From contig CM043705.1 in the NCBI GenBank assembly GCA_023935145.1, positions 57,320,084 through 57,384,083 of the forward strand: DNA of 64,000 bases, read 5' to 3'. The notes under the pieces are model-generated. The model saw only the letters and a program-made list of their open reading frames with translations. It was not told the origin of the DNA and did no database searches. Each line of letters starts with the position of its first letter. Positions within the stretch are counted from its first letter, which is position 1. The position numbers and the translations under genes were made by a program. Shown here one piece after another: positions 45,635 through 56,335 of this stretch. The DNA is from Bretschneidera sinensis (Eukaryota; Streptophyta; Magnoliopsida; Brassicales; Akaniaceae).

Positions 45635-46980
45635 TTAAGATGCTTCCCAGACCTTGTAGTCCCTTCCTTCGATAGCTGAAGACCATCTTTGGGGCCCACT
45701 TGGAGGTTCATAATGCCCCTGTCCAATCTTCACTGCAATTTTTTCTTCAATGATGGCCGCATATACATCTCGTTCTGCCTTAGTAATTTTAACCTGAAAC
45801 AGGCAATTAAACAAATAATGTCAATGTTTTGATTCTTATTATTCATTCATAATTAACTTTGACTCTGGCCATCTACAGTGATAGCCTCCAATCAGAATGA
45901 CACCGTGTGTGGTTATGGTTCCAAATACTGATCGACCAAGCAAGACAGTTGATTTAGGATCAGTTAATTGGACGTTCTCCAATTCTTTGGATCCAAACAA
46001 TGAAGAATCTGACATTTTCAAATTTTATTTTACGTATATTTCCCTAAATTTTTCTTTCTTTTCTTATATCAAAAGCCCCTTGGACTTACATAAAAAGGGC
46101 CCGTAGATTGTTTTAGTTCTTATGCTTATTATGCAAAAGAATACCAGAAACAAAGTTATTTTTCTTCGGAAAATTTTGCACATACATGTTAACATATGAA
46201 GCCAATGCTTTGATACTTACAGTACTACGACATTGGATTTTATTTCGGTTTCTGAGAGAGATCAGATCTACAATTTCAGATCGATAATGAGAAAAGAGGT
46301 GGTCATAGAACACTGCTGGTGTTCCCGGATGAGTCAAAATGTAAGCATATCCTTGCATTTCCTTTCCACCAGGAAATCTCCAATGACCCTTCACCAAAAC
46401 ATAGAAGGAAAAATATATAATACTCTTACAATATCAAACTGTGACAACAGCAGCATAAAAAGGTCTAAAATCATTTTTTCTCCCTCCTAGAAGTTCTAGG
46501 GTCCCTTTTGCACTCTCTCACAAAAGGCAGAGTCATAGAAAAGCCCACTTTAGCAGGTAATTAATTTCTTTAAAAAAATTTAAAAATGGGTAAGGATCCT
46601 GTATACAGAGGACACCATATTAAGCACTGGGTTCCCTGAAAGTCTCCTGAAACTAAAAGAGAACTTCTAACTTTCAGGACTAAGTTGAGAAACAAAAATA
46701 AGCCCTAACATATCCGTTAAACCTCCTTTTGCTTCTAATATTTTGATGATTTTTTTACTTCGCATATGGTATAGCTTGGTTCAGTTACTTCGGTTCAGGA
46801 AGAAAGAGAGAGAAGATAATGACAGAATGCTGAAATCATGTGTATGAAGTACAAACCTGGGTAGAGCCAGTGTCATGATTCTCAATAAATGTAACAGCGC
46901 GAGAAGGCCACCATCCAACCACCCCAGGAGGCTTGCCTTTCTGATCTGATAATCGCCAAATATTCACATCTTTCCAGTGC
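45635..46980 (-). pseudogene. AMY3-like: Alpha-amylase (plant AMY3-like), last three coding exons
   Basis: These exons encode the C-terminal end of a family GH13 alpha-amylase, which hydrolyses internal alpha-1,4 bonds of starch; AMY3-type enzymes act in plastids. Exon n-2 (46857-46980) carries [20 protein letters not shown] and the catalytic block [12 protein letters not shown]. Exon n-1 (46221-46388) has GHWRFPGGKEMQGYAYILTH and ISLRNRNK. The last exon (45635-45793) runs from VKITKAERDVYAAII to GRDYKVWEAS and a stop. All splice borders are GT-AG (introns of 468 and 427 bp). Exon n-2 is 124 bp instead of 123: an extra T in the codons for ERCEYWRL shifts the frame. No upstream exon is seen before COP2 at 47284. 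The identification is firm; AMY3 rather than another plant paralogue is likely but from memory. Confidence 0.88.
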
Positions 46981-47283
46981 CTACATGAAATCAGTCTGTT
47001 TTGTGAATATAATATCCTACACCTCATCAAAAAATATCCTAGACCTCATCATTGCAGAAAAGAAAATTAAGAAAAAAAAGAAATGGAGAAAAAATGTTTA
47101 ATGAAGAACATAGTAGCCAAATTAAAAGACACTGCAAGGCAACAATTATTTTCTCTTTCTGCTTGTCACTCCTCTGAACATTTATGCCATTACTAGAGGG
47201 TTGAAAAGGTCAGACTAGCCATATTTACCGCTTCTTCTTTCTTTTCAAAGGGGGCAATAAAAAGAAATAAAGATATTTAAAAC
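46981..47283 (-). other. Upstream intron or flank of the alpha-amylase fragment
   Basis: There is no further exon that I can recognise. It ends at AAAAC, the bases next to the COP2 LTR. If the amylase was once complete, COP2 inserted within this intron. Confidence 0.5.
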
Positions 47284-47453
47284 TGTCGGAAATATATCTA
47301 TCAATTGTAAGGGGATATAATTGTATTATACTCTATCTTAAACTAGTATAAATATGGAAGTCTAATACTAGATCCCACAACTTTTCCTTCACTTTTATTT
47401 ATAGAAAAAACTTTTTCTTTGTTTTTCTCTCTTTGTTAACATGGTATCATAGC
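47284..47453 (+). repeat. COP2 5' LTR (158 bp) and primer binding site
   Basis: The LTR begins TGTCGGAAATATATC and ends TTGTTAACA. It holds a TATA-like AGTATAAATATGG near 47347. TGGTATCATAGC at 47442-47453 directly adjoins it, one mismatch from the tRNA-iMet primer site. Confidence 0.8.
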
Positions 47454-47912
47454 TAAAGAGAGATCCCCCCTAAAAAGCCTTCACACCAAAAAACAAAAGC
47501 AGAAAAAAAATCTGCTTACAACCACTCAACACAGCCACCATATTTAGAATCATGAGCCAAAGACCGGCCGATCTCTGTGATCAGCACTGCTGCCAGAGCC
47601 TCCACACGCAGTCGCCGGAAACTGGCCGTTGCCAGATTCCGCCCATTTTGTTGGGTTTTGCTCACGAGCTGCCAATCTACCAATCCATGCGATCAGTTTC
47701 TCCATGGCCACCACCAGGATCAGCCGCCTCTTTTCAAAAAAAATTCTTTCGAGTTTCTACTCCTTTTTTGCCTCTCCCTAGTTGTTCACTGAATGGAATT
47801 TTTTTTACTTCTATAATTCGAAGCCTATGACTTTTCATTAAATTTCCATATTCCCTTTACCCTTTTTTGTTTTGTTACTGTGGCCAATCCTTACGTGTTT
47901 TTTTTGGGACAG
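47454..47912 (+). other. COP2 leader
   Basis: This is the 459-bp untranslated leader between primer site and gag. Open frames within it (from 47552 and 47577) show no family resemblance and I do not call them genes. Confidence 0.6.
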
Positions 47913-49160
47913 CAATGTCACAACAAAGTGTTGTCTCCCAAAGTAGTAATGGTGGGGGAACAAGTCAAAGTACCAACCCTAATGATCACCACACTCTTCA
48001 AATTACTTCTACAAAGTTGGATGGCCAAAATTACCTAGCGTTGTCACGATCAGCTATGTTGTTTATCCAGGGTAGAGGAAAGATAGGTTACCTAGATGGT
48101 AGAATTGTTGCACCACATGTTGAGGACCCAAACTTTGATAAGTGGGAATCAGAAAATTGTATGGTAATGTCATGGTTACTTAACTCTATGGAGTCTGATA
48201 TTGTCAATGGATTTATATTACTAGATGCTGCCAAAGAAATCTAGGATTCGGTATCACAGACTTATTCAAAGATGGGTAATGTTGCTCAAGTTTAAGAATT
48301 GAAGCGTCGAATCCATACAACTACACAGAAGGAGTATGTTAGTGTTTCTGCATACTTCAACAAACTCCGAAGACTAGTATGAATTAGACCATTATCAGAA
48401 TCTTTGAATGGAGTCTAAGAATAATACCCAAAAAAGTTCAAAGTCTGATGAATCAAGAATGGGTGTTTGAGATTTTAGCTGGTATGAGACCTGAGATTGA
48501 TCAAATCTGAGTTCAAATTCTTGGAAATGAGCCATTACCTTCCATTTAGAATGTGTTTGTGATGCAGAATAGGAAAGGCAATATTTATTATTTTGGGATT
48601 ATGTTATAATGACAATATTCTTGGAGATGATATTTTAGGAAACTTAGATTTAAGAATTTATTAGGATTCGATTTACTTGCTTATTTAAATAATGTTTGGT
48701 TCCTATATAAGAACACTCATATTAGGATTGTAGATTCATACTGGACTATGAAATAAACTTCTAGTTTTGTTATCTCTTGTCCCTTTTGTTTCTCTATTCT
48801 TCTTGGTATGTTCTCCTTTATGTTTGTCTATCTTCTACCTTATCTATTTTCTCTCAGTCGAATATTTGTTGTTTCTCCCCTTTCTTAATATACTTCTCTT
48901 GCTACTTATTTGTCCTACATCAATTTTCGGGCTGCTAGGGTGTGATGCTTCAAACAGTCCCACGAGAGACATCTGCCTTGGTCTCCACCTCTCGAGAAAA
49001 AGAGAGATTATCATCTAGTACTAGGCTGATAGCTCCTACAGATGATAAAGATAAAATCTTTTATGATCATTGCAATAGATATCGGCATACCCAAGAGATT
49101 TTGGAAACTTCATAGTCAACCAGTTCATTAGGGTAAAGGTTGAGGTCACACTAATAATTC
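47913..49160 (+). pseudogene. COP2 gag, interrupted by a solo LTR
   Basis: The start is MSQQSVVSQSSNGGGTSQST. The copia gag domain is clear: ITSTKLDGQNYLALSRSAML, GYLDGRIVAP and NCMVMSWLLNSMESDIVNGF, with a stop where WDSVSQTYSKMGN is expected (48241). Homology continues through HTTTQKEYVSVSAYFNKLRR and LPSI.NVFVMQN (about 48555). It then breaks for the solo LTR and resumes with VMLQTVPRETSALVSTSREK (48943) and a knuckle-like CNRYRHTQE at about 49070. Confidence 0.8.
48595..48922 (+). repeat. Probable solo LTR inside COP2 gag
   Basis: A 328-bp insert with LTR-like content: TATA box CTATATAAG near 48701 and an ATGAAATAAA polyadenylation-like signal near 48748. It ends CTACATCA. ATTTT occurs at both edges (48590-48594, 48923-48927), consistent with a 5-bp duplication. 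The left end reads GGG rather than TG, so the exact boundary is uncertain. No partner LTR or internal region is present. Confidence 0.5.
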
Positions 49161-49297
49161 TAATTGTAGAAACACCACTATAGGCTCTCGACCTTCACAT
49201 GCTCATCACACCACGACGGTCAATCCCGACCCTTCTATTGTAGCTTCTCGTTGTAATGAGCTTCCTGTTGGAATCTGAGTCATGATGAACTTCACTA

Positions 49298-49750
49298 ATG
49301 TCTAAATTGGAGACACCTGCTACAACCTCTTCTTCCTTTGCTCATTCAGTTAACCATACTATGGCCCTCAATGCTTCCTCTAATCCCACTTCTAGTCCTC
49401 TGATCATTGATTCAAGGGCAACATATCATATGACTGGTAAGTCCACTTTATTTTCTTCATATCGTACTTGTTATGGTCAAGATAAAGTAAGTGTCGCTGA
49501 TGGTTCTTTTTCTTCCATATCTGGAAAGGATTTTATAGTTGTAACCCCTGAATTATCACTATCTTATGTACTTCATGTCACTGATTTTACTACCAATCTC
49601 TTATCAGTTAGTAGTCTTACCAAGTCTCTTAATTGTTGTGTAACCTTTATTCCCTTTTATTTTATCTTCCAGGACTTGGTAATGGGAAAGATGATTGGTA
49701 GTGGTAAAATGAGAGATGGTCTCTACCATCTTAACTCCAAAATTTCATAA
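49298..49750 (+). pseudogene. COP2 protease domain
   Basis: The open frame contains the copia protease block IIDSRATYHMTG, where the family Asp-Ser-Gly reads Asp-Ser-Arg. It continues VSVADGSFSSISG, LSYVLHVTDFTTNLLSVSSL and MIGSGKMRDGLYHL, and ends 24 bases before the COP3 LTR. The altered active site suggests inactivity. Confidence 0.82.
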
Positions 49751-49774
49751 TTGTTCAAGATTAAATAAGCACAT

Positions 49775-50006
49775 TGTTGAGAGTCCTAATTAGGTTATTG
49801 AGAGTCCTAAATAGGTTTCCTATTAGGTGTCATAGTAGGTTTCCTAAATCTTATCTATTTTATATCTATCTTATCTAATTATGTCTCTTAGTCTTATTAG
49901 GTTTGATATTCATAAGTCTATATATATATATGATTATTGAATTGTATTCAGAATATCAATAATACATAATTTTTTTCAATTCTTTTTGTTAACATAGTAT
50001 CAGAGC
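49775..50006 (+). repeat. COP3 5' LTR (220 bp) and primer binding site
   Basis: The LTR begins TGTTGAGAGTCCTAATTAGG, which is followed by related GAGAGTCCTAAATAGG repeats, and ends TTGTTAACA. A TATA-rich run is at about 49918-49933. The adjoining TAGTATCAGAGC (49995-50006) is one mismatch from the iMet primer site. Confidence 0.82.
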
Positions 50007-50146
50007 TTTAGATTTTTTTTTTCTGAAAATTCCAAAGCCTTCATCACTTCATCTGTTTTGGCTTTCATAGCCGACCATACCTCTGGCCTTTATCGCCAAT
50101 TTTTTCTTTCCCCTAATCTTGCCTTTTTCTCCATCATTAACCCACC

Positions 50147-50335
50147 ATGGCTGAAAACACCACCCTGTCCACAAAAGCTCTCAATCATCCGACTTCAGGT
50201 GATCTGCAGAATATTCAAGCACTGGATAGCTGGGATACTATTTGGTGCACTTATTGCAAGAAACCGAGACACACTAGAGAGAGGTGCTGGAAACTGAATG
50301 GAAAACCACCGAGTAAGGAGTGGGGATACCAATGA
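50147..50335 (+). pseudogene. COP3 gag, internally deleted
   Basis: The start is MAENTTLSTKALNHPTSGDL. It runs after only ~40 residues into a zinc knuckle (CTYCKKPRHTRERCWKLNGK), so the capsid domain is missing. The knuckle reads CX2CX4HX4C. A stop follows at about 50333. Confidence 0.75.
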
Positions 50336-50447
50336 GGACAACAACGTAATCTGGGACAGCAGCGGAACCAGTCGTATTTCACCATGAATCAACCAAGTTC
50401 AGACCAGGGTATGCTTAATAGATGAGGTAGAGAACCTAAGGAGACTT

Positions 50448-51828
50448 TTGGGATCGCTGAAAAAACCTAGTGGTTCATGCTATCTTGCATTCTCAAATAA
50501 GTTCTCATTTTCTAAAGGACTAAATGTCTCAAATGAAACTATCAGGAATTTATGGGTCACTGACTCAAGAGCCACAGACCATATGACTTATTCTTCACTA
50601 AATTTTAGCACCTGCTCTCCATGTCCTAGCAATAGAAAAATAACAGTTGCTGATGGTTCTTTAACTACTATAGCTGGTCTAGGAGATATTCATATCAGTC
50701 CTTCTCTTACTTTAAAAAATGTTCTTCATGTCCCAAAGTTGTCCACCAACTTAATATCCATTCAAAAACTCACACATGATATGAATTGTAATGTACTTTT
50801 CAATCCTTCTCAATGTGTTTTTCAGGACTAGGTTTCGGGGAAGAAGATTGGACTTGCTAAGGAGAGAAACGGGCTCTACTATCTTGACGAACCAAGCAAG
50901 TCACATATGGTCAGGAATAATTTATCTCTGTCATTTCTATCATCATCCAATAAAGACACCATTTGGCTCCACCATTTTAGACTAGGGCATCCATCTTTTG
51001 GAATCTTGAAAACTATGTTTCCTACTTTGTTTAGAGGTCTAGGTGTGGCACAATTTCATTGTGATGTATGTGAGTTTGCGAAGCATAAACGTGTACCTTT
51101 TCCAATCAGCAATAATAAAAGCCAAATTTCGTCTTATTTGATTCACAGTGATATATAGGACCCTCTACGGTTCCAAATGTGTCTTATTTTCATTGGTTTG
51201 TCTCTTTCATCGACGATTGTACTAGGGTTTCTTGGATCTTTCTTCTTAAACAAAAATTAGATGTAAGCAGTGTACTCCCAAACTTCCACAACATGATTCA
51301 AAACCAATTTGGGGTAAAAATCAAAAGATTATGATCAGACAATACAAGTGATTATTTTAATCAAGTTCTATCTCCATATTTTCAAAAAGAGAGAATCATC
51401 CAAGAATCCTCTTGTGTTGATACTCCATAACAAAACAGAGTGGCAGAGAGGAAAAATGGTCACTTGCTAGCCACAACCCGAGCCCTTCTCTTTCACCATA
51501 ATGTTCCAAAACACTATTGGGGGGAAGCCGTACTCACAGCTGCTTATATGATTAATCGTTTACCTTCTTGGATGCTAAGATTTAAGTCACAAATGGAAAC
51601 AATGTCCCAATTCTATCCCGACCTTCGTACAACAAATAACCTCACTCCAAGAATCTTCGGTTGCACTGCCTTTGTCCATGTTCATAGTTGAAACATAGGA
51701 AAATTATATCCAAGGGCTCTTAAGTGCATGTTTGTAGGTTATTCGTCCACCTAGAAAGGATACAAATGCTACCATCTACCTACACAAATTCTTTATCTCT
51801 AGAGATGTCACTTTTGAGGAAACAAAAC
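50448..51828 (+). pseudogene. COP3 protease and integrase
   Basis: The protease block is VTDSRATDHMTY (Asp-Ser-Arg instead of Asp-Ser-Gly), followed by LKNVLHVPKLSTNLISIQKL. Pre-integrase motifs are WLHHFRLGHPSFGIL and CDVCEFAKHKRVPF. The integrase core has YLIHSDI (then a stop where WGP is expected), a region with RLxSDN at about 51335, and NRVAERKNGHLLATTRALLF. GCTAFVHVHS and LYPRALKCMFVGYSST follow. At least four stops or frameshifts are present. It breaks at 51828 where SIR3 begins. Confidence 0.85.
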
Positions 51829-53008
51829 TGTTGACCCTCACTTATATTTTAATGATGACAAAACACAACTCTTATTATACTAACGATGCTATCTAAGTGT
51901 ATTAAGCAATAAGAGCATTCAACCAAGAATCAAGGTGCAAGAACTCAACCTGAATCAAACATTAAGTGAAGACAGAAGAACTAGAATAGGTCTATGGTAT
52001 AAAATCAAGTTACAAGTCTCACTTGTTCAGGTAATTAGCTTGTCCAATGGCTCGTTTTGAAAAACCATTTTCACATAACTTTTTAAACAAATGCTTTTAA
52101 AGTTAAAATCTATTCAACACATGAAAACTGGGTTGTTAAAGCAACCCAGTCGACTGGGTACTTATACTAGTCTTCTGGTATAAAGGTCGGTATGTTCCCA
52201 GTCAACTGGATGTTTCATACCAGTCGACTGGTGTTTTGGTCAGAGACTTCCTAGTCGACTAGTAAGAACTACCTAGTCGACTGGTACCTTCAATAGCCCT
52301 AAAAATAATATTTTTAAAGTGGACCCAGTCGACTGGCATTACGACCCAGTCGATTGGTAATTCGAAAAATATGACCGTTATAGCGCCAGACTTGTACATT
52401 TGATGTACAAAAGCGTTCCAAATTAATTAAGAACGGAAATATTTCATCAAGGCTATTTAAACCCACACTACTGAGCATTTGAAGGCGAGTATTATACATT
52501 CAAACAAGTTTTCACTCATTAATACTCAAAAAGCTTTGAAAAATAGATTGTTGAGCCATTCTTCAAGCTTTACCTAGAAAGAGAGATATTATTCAGTTAT
52601 ATAAGCTTCTATTGTTTTCTATCTACTGTTTTCTTTACAGTATTTGTTGTAAAGGGATTTGCTTCCGAAAGGAAGAGGTTTTGCTCCCGAGAGGAAGGGG
52701 TTTGCTTTTGAGAGGAAGGGATTGTAAGGTTTGTACAACACCCGTGAAGTTGCACGACTAAGTTTCTTAGTGGAGTACTTCAAGGAGGTTCCTTGAAGAG
52801 AGTTGATGTAGGGTTAGAACGATTTGGATATTGCCGAACCACTATAAACTGAGTTTGCATCCTCTATTCCTTAATCTCTTTATTTACAGCATATATTGCT
52901 TGTTATACTCTTATTGTGTTATTTGTTTTAATAAACTTGTGTTTTAATCCGCAAAAAGGTTTTAAAACCCAATTTATCCCCCTTCTTGGGTTGAAACCTC
53001 AGTCTACA
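51829..53008 (+). repeat. SIR3 5' LTR (1180 bp)
   Basis: It starts TGTTGACCCTCAC and ends CAGTCTACA. The palindrome array runs 52146-52357, with sites at 52146, 52167, 52198, 52220, 52251, 52273, 52325 and 52346 (some degenerate). A TATA-like TATTTAAA is at 52454-52461. Hairpin units are near 52672-52730. Confidence 0.9.
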
Positions 53009-53010
53009 AT

Positions 53011-53022
53011 TGGTATAAGAGC
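53011..53022 (+). other. SIR3 primer binding site
   Basis: TGGTATAAGAGC is one mismatch (C to A) from the tRNA-iMet primer site and lies two bases after the LTR, as in SIR1 and SIR2. Confidence 0.85.
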
Positions 53023-53063
53023 CTTATTCTCAATTTTATGCTTAATATCCTTGAGTTGATCTG

Positions 53064-54030
53064 ATGGCAGCAAATAGCTATTCTGAGGGACACTCATATA
53101 CTAGGCCTCCCTTGTTCAATGGCTCTAACTACAACTATTGGAAAAATATGATGAAAATCTTTGTTGAATGACAAGATTATAATCTGTGGAGAGTCATTTA
53201 AGAGGGACCTAGAATTCCATCAAAGGAAATCACTATTGGAGATACCATTCATACAATGCCTAAACTCAAAACTGAGTACAATGAGGAGGATTATAGAATG
53301 ATGTCCTTCAATAGTAGAGCAACAAGTATTTTACATTGTGCTTTAGATATATCTGAATACAATAAAATCTATGCATGTGTTTCAACTAAGAAAGTATGGG
53401 ATAAATTGCAGGTGACATATGAAAGAACTAGTGAAGTTAAAAAATCAAAAATCTATATGCTAGTATCTGAATATGAATTTTTTAGAATGTCTCCTAATGA
53501 AACAATTTCTCAAATGCACTCACATTTCACAACTATTGTTAATGGTTTGAAGCTTCTTGGTAGGAACATTGAGGAATTTGAATTGACAAGATAAATCTTA
53601 AGATCTTTGCCATCCACATGGAAAGCAAAGAAGACAGCTATTCAGGAAGCCAAAGATCTTAACAAACTTGATGTTGAGACACTTTTTGGGTCATTGTTGA
53701 CATATGAAATTGAAGAAATGAATCCCACTGTCAATGATGATGAGAAGAAGAAAAAGGTGATTGCTCTCAAAGCCTCCATAAGCAACAAAGAAGAAGAATC
53801 GGAAGAAGAGGAGGAGAACAGCGAAGAAGACGGTGAAATGGCCTTAATCACCAAACGGCTTCATAGATTCTTGAAGAAAAGCAAGAAACCATACACTAAG
53901 GATCCCATTTCAAAAAGGGAACCACTTGTGTGCTATGGATGCAAGAAGCCCGGTCATATCAAGGCTGACTGTATGACAACGAGCAAACCATACAAGAGCT
54001 TCAATAAGAAGGCTATGATTGCAACCACTT
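53064..54030 (+). pseudogene. SIR3 gag
   Basis: The start ATG is at 53064 (MAANSYSEGHSYTRPPLFNG). A stop in IFVE*QDY and one at 53595 interrupt it. The domain includes MPKLKTEYNEEDYRMMSFNS, VWDKLQVTYERTSEVKKSKI and MSPNETISQMHSHFTTIVNG. A very acidic stretch (EEESEEEEENSEEDGEMALI, about 53793) precedes the CCHC knuckle CYGCKKPGHIKADC (about 53932). It is closely similar to SIR1 gag, which helps locate the stops in both. Confidence 0.88.
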
Positions 54031-55110
54031 AGAGTGACGACGAAGAAGAAGAAGAATCCTTTGATAAGGAAGTCGGATATGAGGAAATTGCCAACCTATG
54101 CCTTATGGCAATTGATGATGAAAATGAGGTATTATCTTCTCACTCTTCTAAAAATAACATTGTGAGCAGTAGTGAAGAATTGTTAGAAGTTATAAATGAA
54201 ATGCATGATGAATTGAAGAAATTTGATTCTAAGAACTCTACTTTTAAGAAAGAGGTGTCAACCCTTTCTAAGGAGATGATAAGTCTAAGAAAAGAGAAAG
54301 AAAAATTATCTTCATTGCTGTATGATGCTTCTCAAGACTTCCTCAAAGATGAAAATTAGAATTGAATGGTACTATATCTAGACTCATGCTTGGTAAAGAA
54401 AAGCTTGATGAAGTGCTTTCTTGTCAAAGATTAAGTGGAGGAAAATCTGGTTTAGGATACTCTCCATTAGGCAAGCAAAAATCAAAAGAGGGTTTATTCA
54501 TGAAAGCTGAAGCCTCTACTTCTAAGGTTAAAATCACACCCTCATTGAATGATAGCATGTCTAGAAATACTAATTCTAATGCTAATACAAGATTGAAGAA
54601 TTTAGAAATACTTATGCTTACATGTATGCTCATTCAAGGAATGCTTATGCACATGTTAGGAATAATCACCATGTGCATCCTAGTAACAACTTGTATACCC
54701 AAGACTTGCACACTGCATAAGCATATCCTAGGAATTACTATCATAATTATTCTAGAAATAATATGCATACTCATGATAATGCAAGTATGTATCCTAGGAA
54801 TCATCATCATACATTTTCTGGAAATGACATGTATATTCATATTCCTTCTAATAGAAACATGTATCCTAGGAACTTATATCCTAAGCATTATAGGCATGCA
54901 CAACTAAGAAATCCTAGAAATTTCAATAACTATAATCCTAGGATTGTGCATCATCAACATGTCTATAGATCACCATACACCGTTAAGAAAGTATGGGTCC
55001 CAAAAGGAACCGTATTTTCAAGGACTAACCCCAAAGGACCCAAGAAATTTTGGTACCTAAAAATGCCATTGTGTATCCTTGTGTGATGTAGATACGTCTC
55101 CACACCAAGG
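54031..55110 (+). pseudogene. SIR3 gag C-terminal extension: coiled coil and His/Asn/Tyr/Arg-rich repeat region
   Basis: After the knuckle the frame continues with an acidic segment, then a predicted coiled coil (54105-54359: EELLEVINEMHDELKKFDSK, LSKEMISLRKEKEKLSSLLY). A stretch at 54560-54960 has recurring Arg-Asn with Tyr, His and Met, such as MYPRNHHHTFSGNDMY. The long gag with a coiled coil fits Sireviruses. Stops and frameshifts are present; KKVWVPKGT (about 54985) marks the approach to the protease. Confidence 0.7.
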
Positions 55111-55512
55111 AAAAAAGGTAACTGTTGGTACCTTGATAGTGGATGCTCAAAACATATGACCGGTGATAAAAGTGTATTCAATGAGCTAACTCTAAGAGAT
55201 GGTGGACTTGTTACCATTGGAGACAACACAAAAATAAAGATCATCGGGCATGAAAAAGTTGGTAATGATTTCTCAACCATAGATAATGTATTGCTAGTAC
55301 AAGGCTTTAAGCCAAATTTACTAAGTATTAGTCAACTTTGTGACAAAAGCAACAAAGTTACATTTGAAACCTCTCATTGTCTAGTTTTAGACATCAAGAG
55401 TAACAAGATTAAATTTGTTGGCCATAGACATGAAAATGTCTATATAGTTGACTTGAAATCTTTGCATTCCAAAAATGAAAAATGTTTTCCTGCCATTAGT
55501 GAAAATCCATGA
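55111..55512 (+). pseudogene. SIR3 protease domain
   Basis: The copia aspartic protease block WYLDSGCSKHMTGDKSVF is intact at about 55130-55180. FKPNLLSISQLCDKSNKVTF follows. The reading frame is open to a stop after ISENP at 55510. Confidence 0.88.
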
Positions 55513-56335
55513 CTATGGCATAGATGACTTGGTCATGTGAACATGAACTTGCTAAAAATCGTTTTAAGAAAAGACTTAGTCATTGGACTTTCCAAAATCA
55601 ATTTTGAAAAAGATAAAGTATGTGATGCATGCCAAATGGGAAAACAAACTAGAATTTCTTTTAAATCAAAGAATATAGTCTCAACTACTAGACCTTTGGA
55701 ACTTTTGCATATGGACTTATTTAGTCCGATAAGTACCATTAGTTTAGGTGGCCATCAATATGCTCTTGTTATTGTTGATAACTATTCAAGATATACCTTT
55801 GTTATTTTTATTGCTTACAAGGATGAAGCTTTCAAAGGATTTAAAAATTTTTGCAAAAAGGTTCAAAATGAAAAAGGAATTTGTATTTCAAGCATTAGAA
55901 GTGATCATGGAAAAGAATTCGAAAACTAAAGTTTTTCAAAATTTTGTGATGAAAATGGAATTGATCACAACTTTTCAGCCCCTAGAACTTCTCAACAAAA
56001 TGGAGTTGTTGAGAGGAAAAATAGAGTTCTAGAAGAATTTTCAAGAACAATGCTTTGTGAAAATAATTTACCAAAATACTTTTGGGCTGAAGCGGTAAAC
56101 ACCTCTTGCTATATCTTAAATAGAATTTTAATTAGGCTTATGCTTGACAAAACTCCATATGAATTATGGCAAGGTAGAAAGTCTAATATCTCTTATTTTC
56201 GTACCTTTTGTTGTAAATACTTCATACTAAATAAAAATAAAACTAACTTGGGTAAATTGATTCTAAGACCGATGAAGGAATATTTTTAGGATATTCAACC
56301 TCTAGTAAGGCTTATAGAGTTTTCAACAAGAGAAC
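55513..56335 (+). pseudogene. SIR3 integrase domain
   Basis: The pre-integrase zinc region has [11 protein letters not shown] and [14 protein letters not shown]. The core has [12 protein letters not shown] (first Asp; WGP altered), ISSIRSDHGKEFEN (second Asp) followed by a stop at about 55928, and APRTSQQNGVVERKNRVLEE (Glu). All three catalytic residues appear present. A frameshift near 56262 precedes GIFLGYSTSSKAYRVFNKRT. Confidence 0.88.

Larger units (their letters stand above)
47284..49774 (+). mobile_element. COP2: short-LTR Ty1/copia element, 5' part
   Basis: COP2 has a short 5' LTR (47284-47441), an iMet-type primer site, gag with an inserted solo LTR, and the protease start, after which COP3 interrupts it at 49775. 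The remainder would lie past COP3's far end, outside the window. Gag and protease carry several stops. Confidence 0.8.

Noticed and set aside
45839..46106. Open frames within the last amylase intron (both strands)
   Set aside because: They lie between well-defined splice sites and match no family I recognise; a cryptic element fragment remains possible.
47552..47830. Open frames in the COP2 leader
   Set aside because: No homology and located between primer site and gag; typical of copia leaders.
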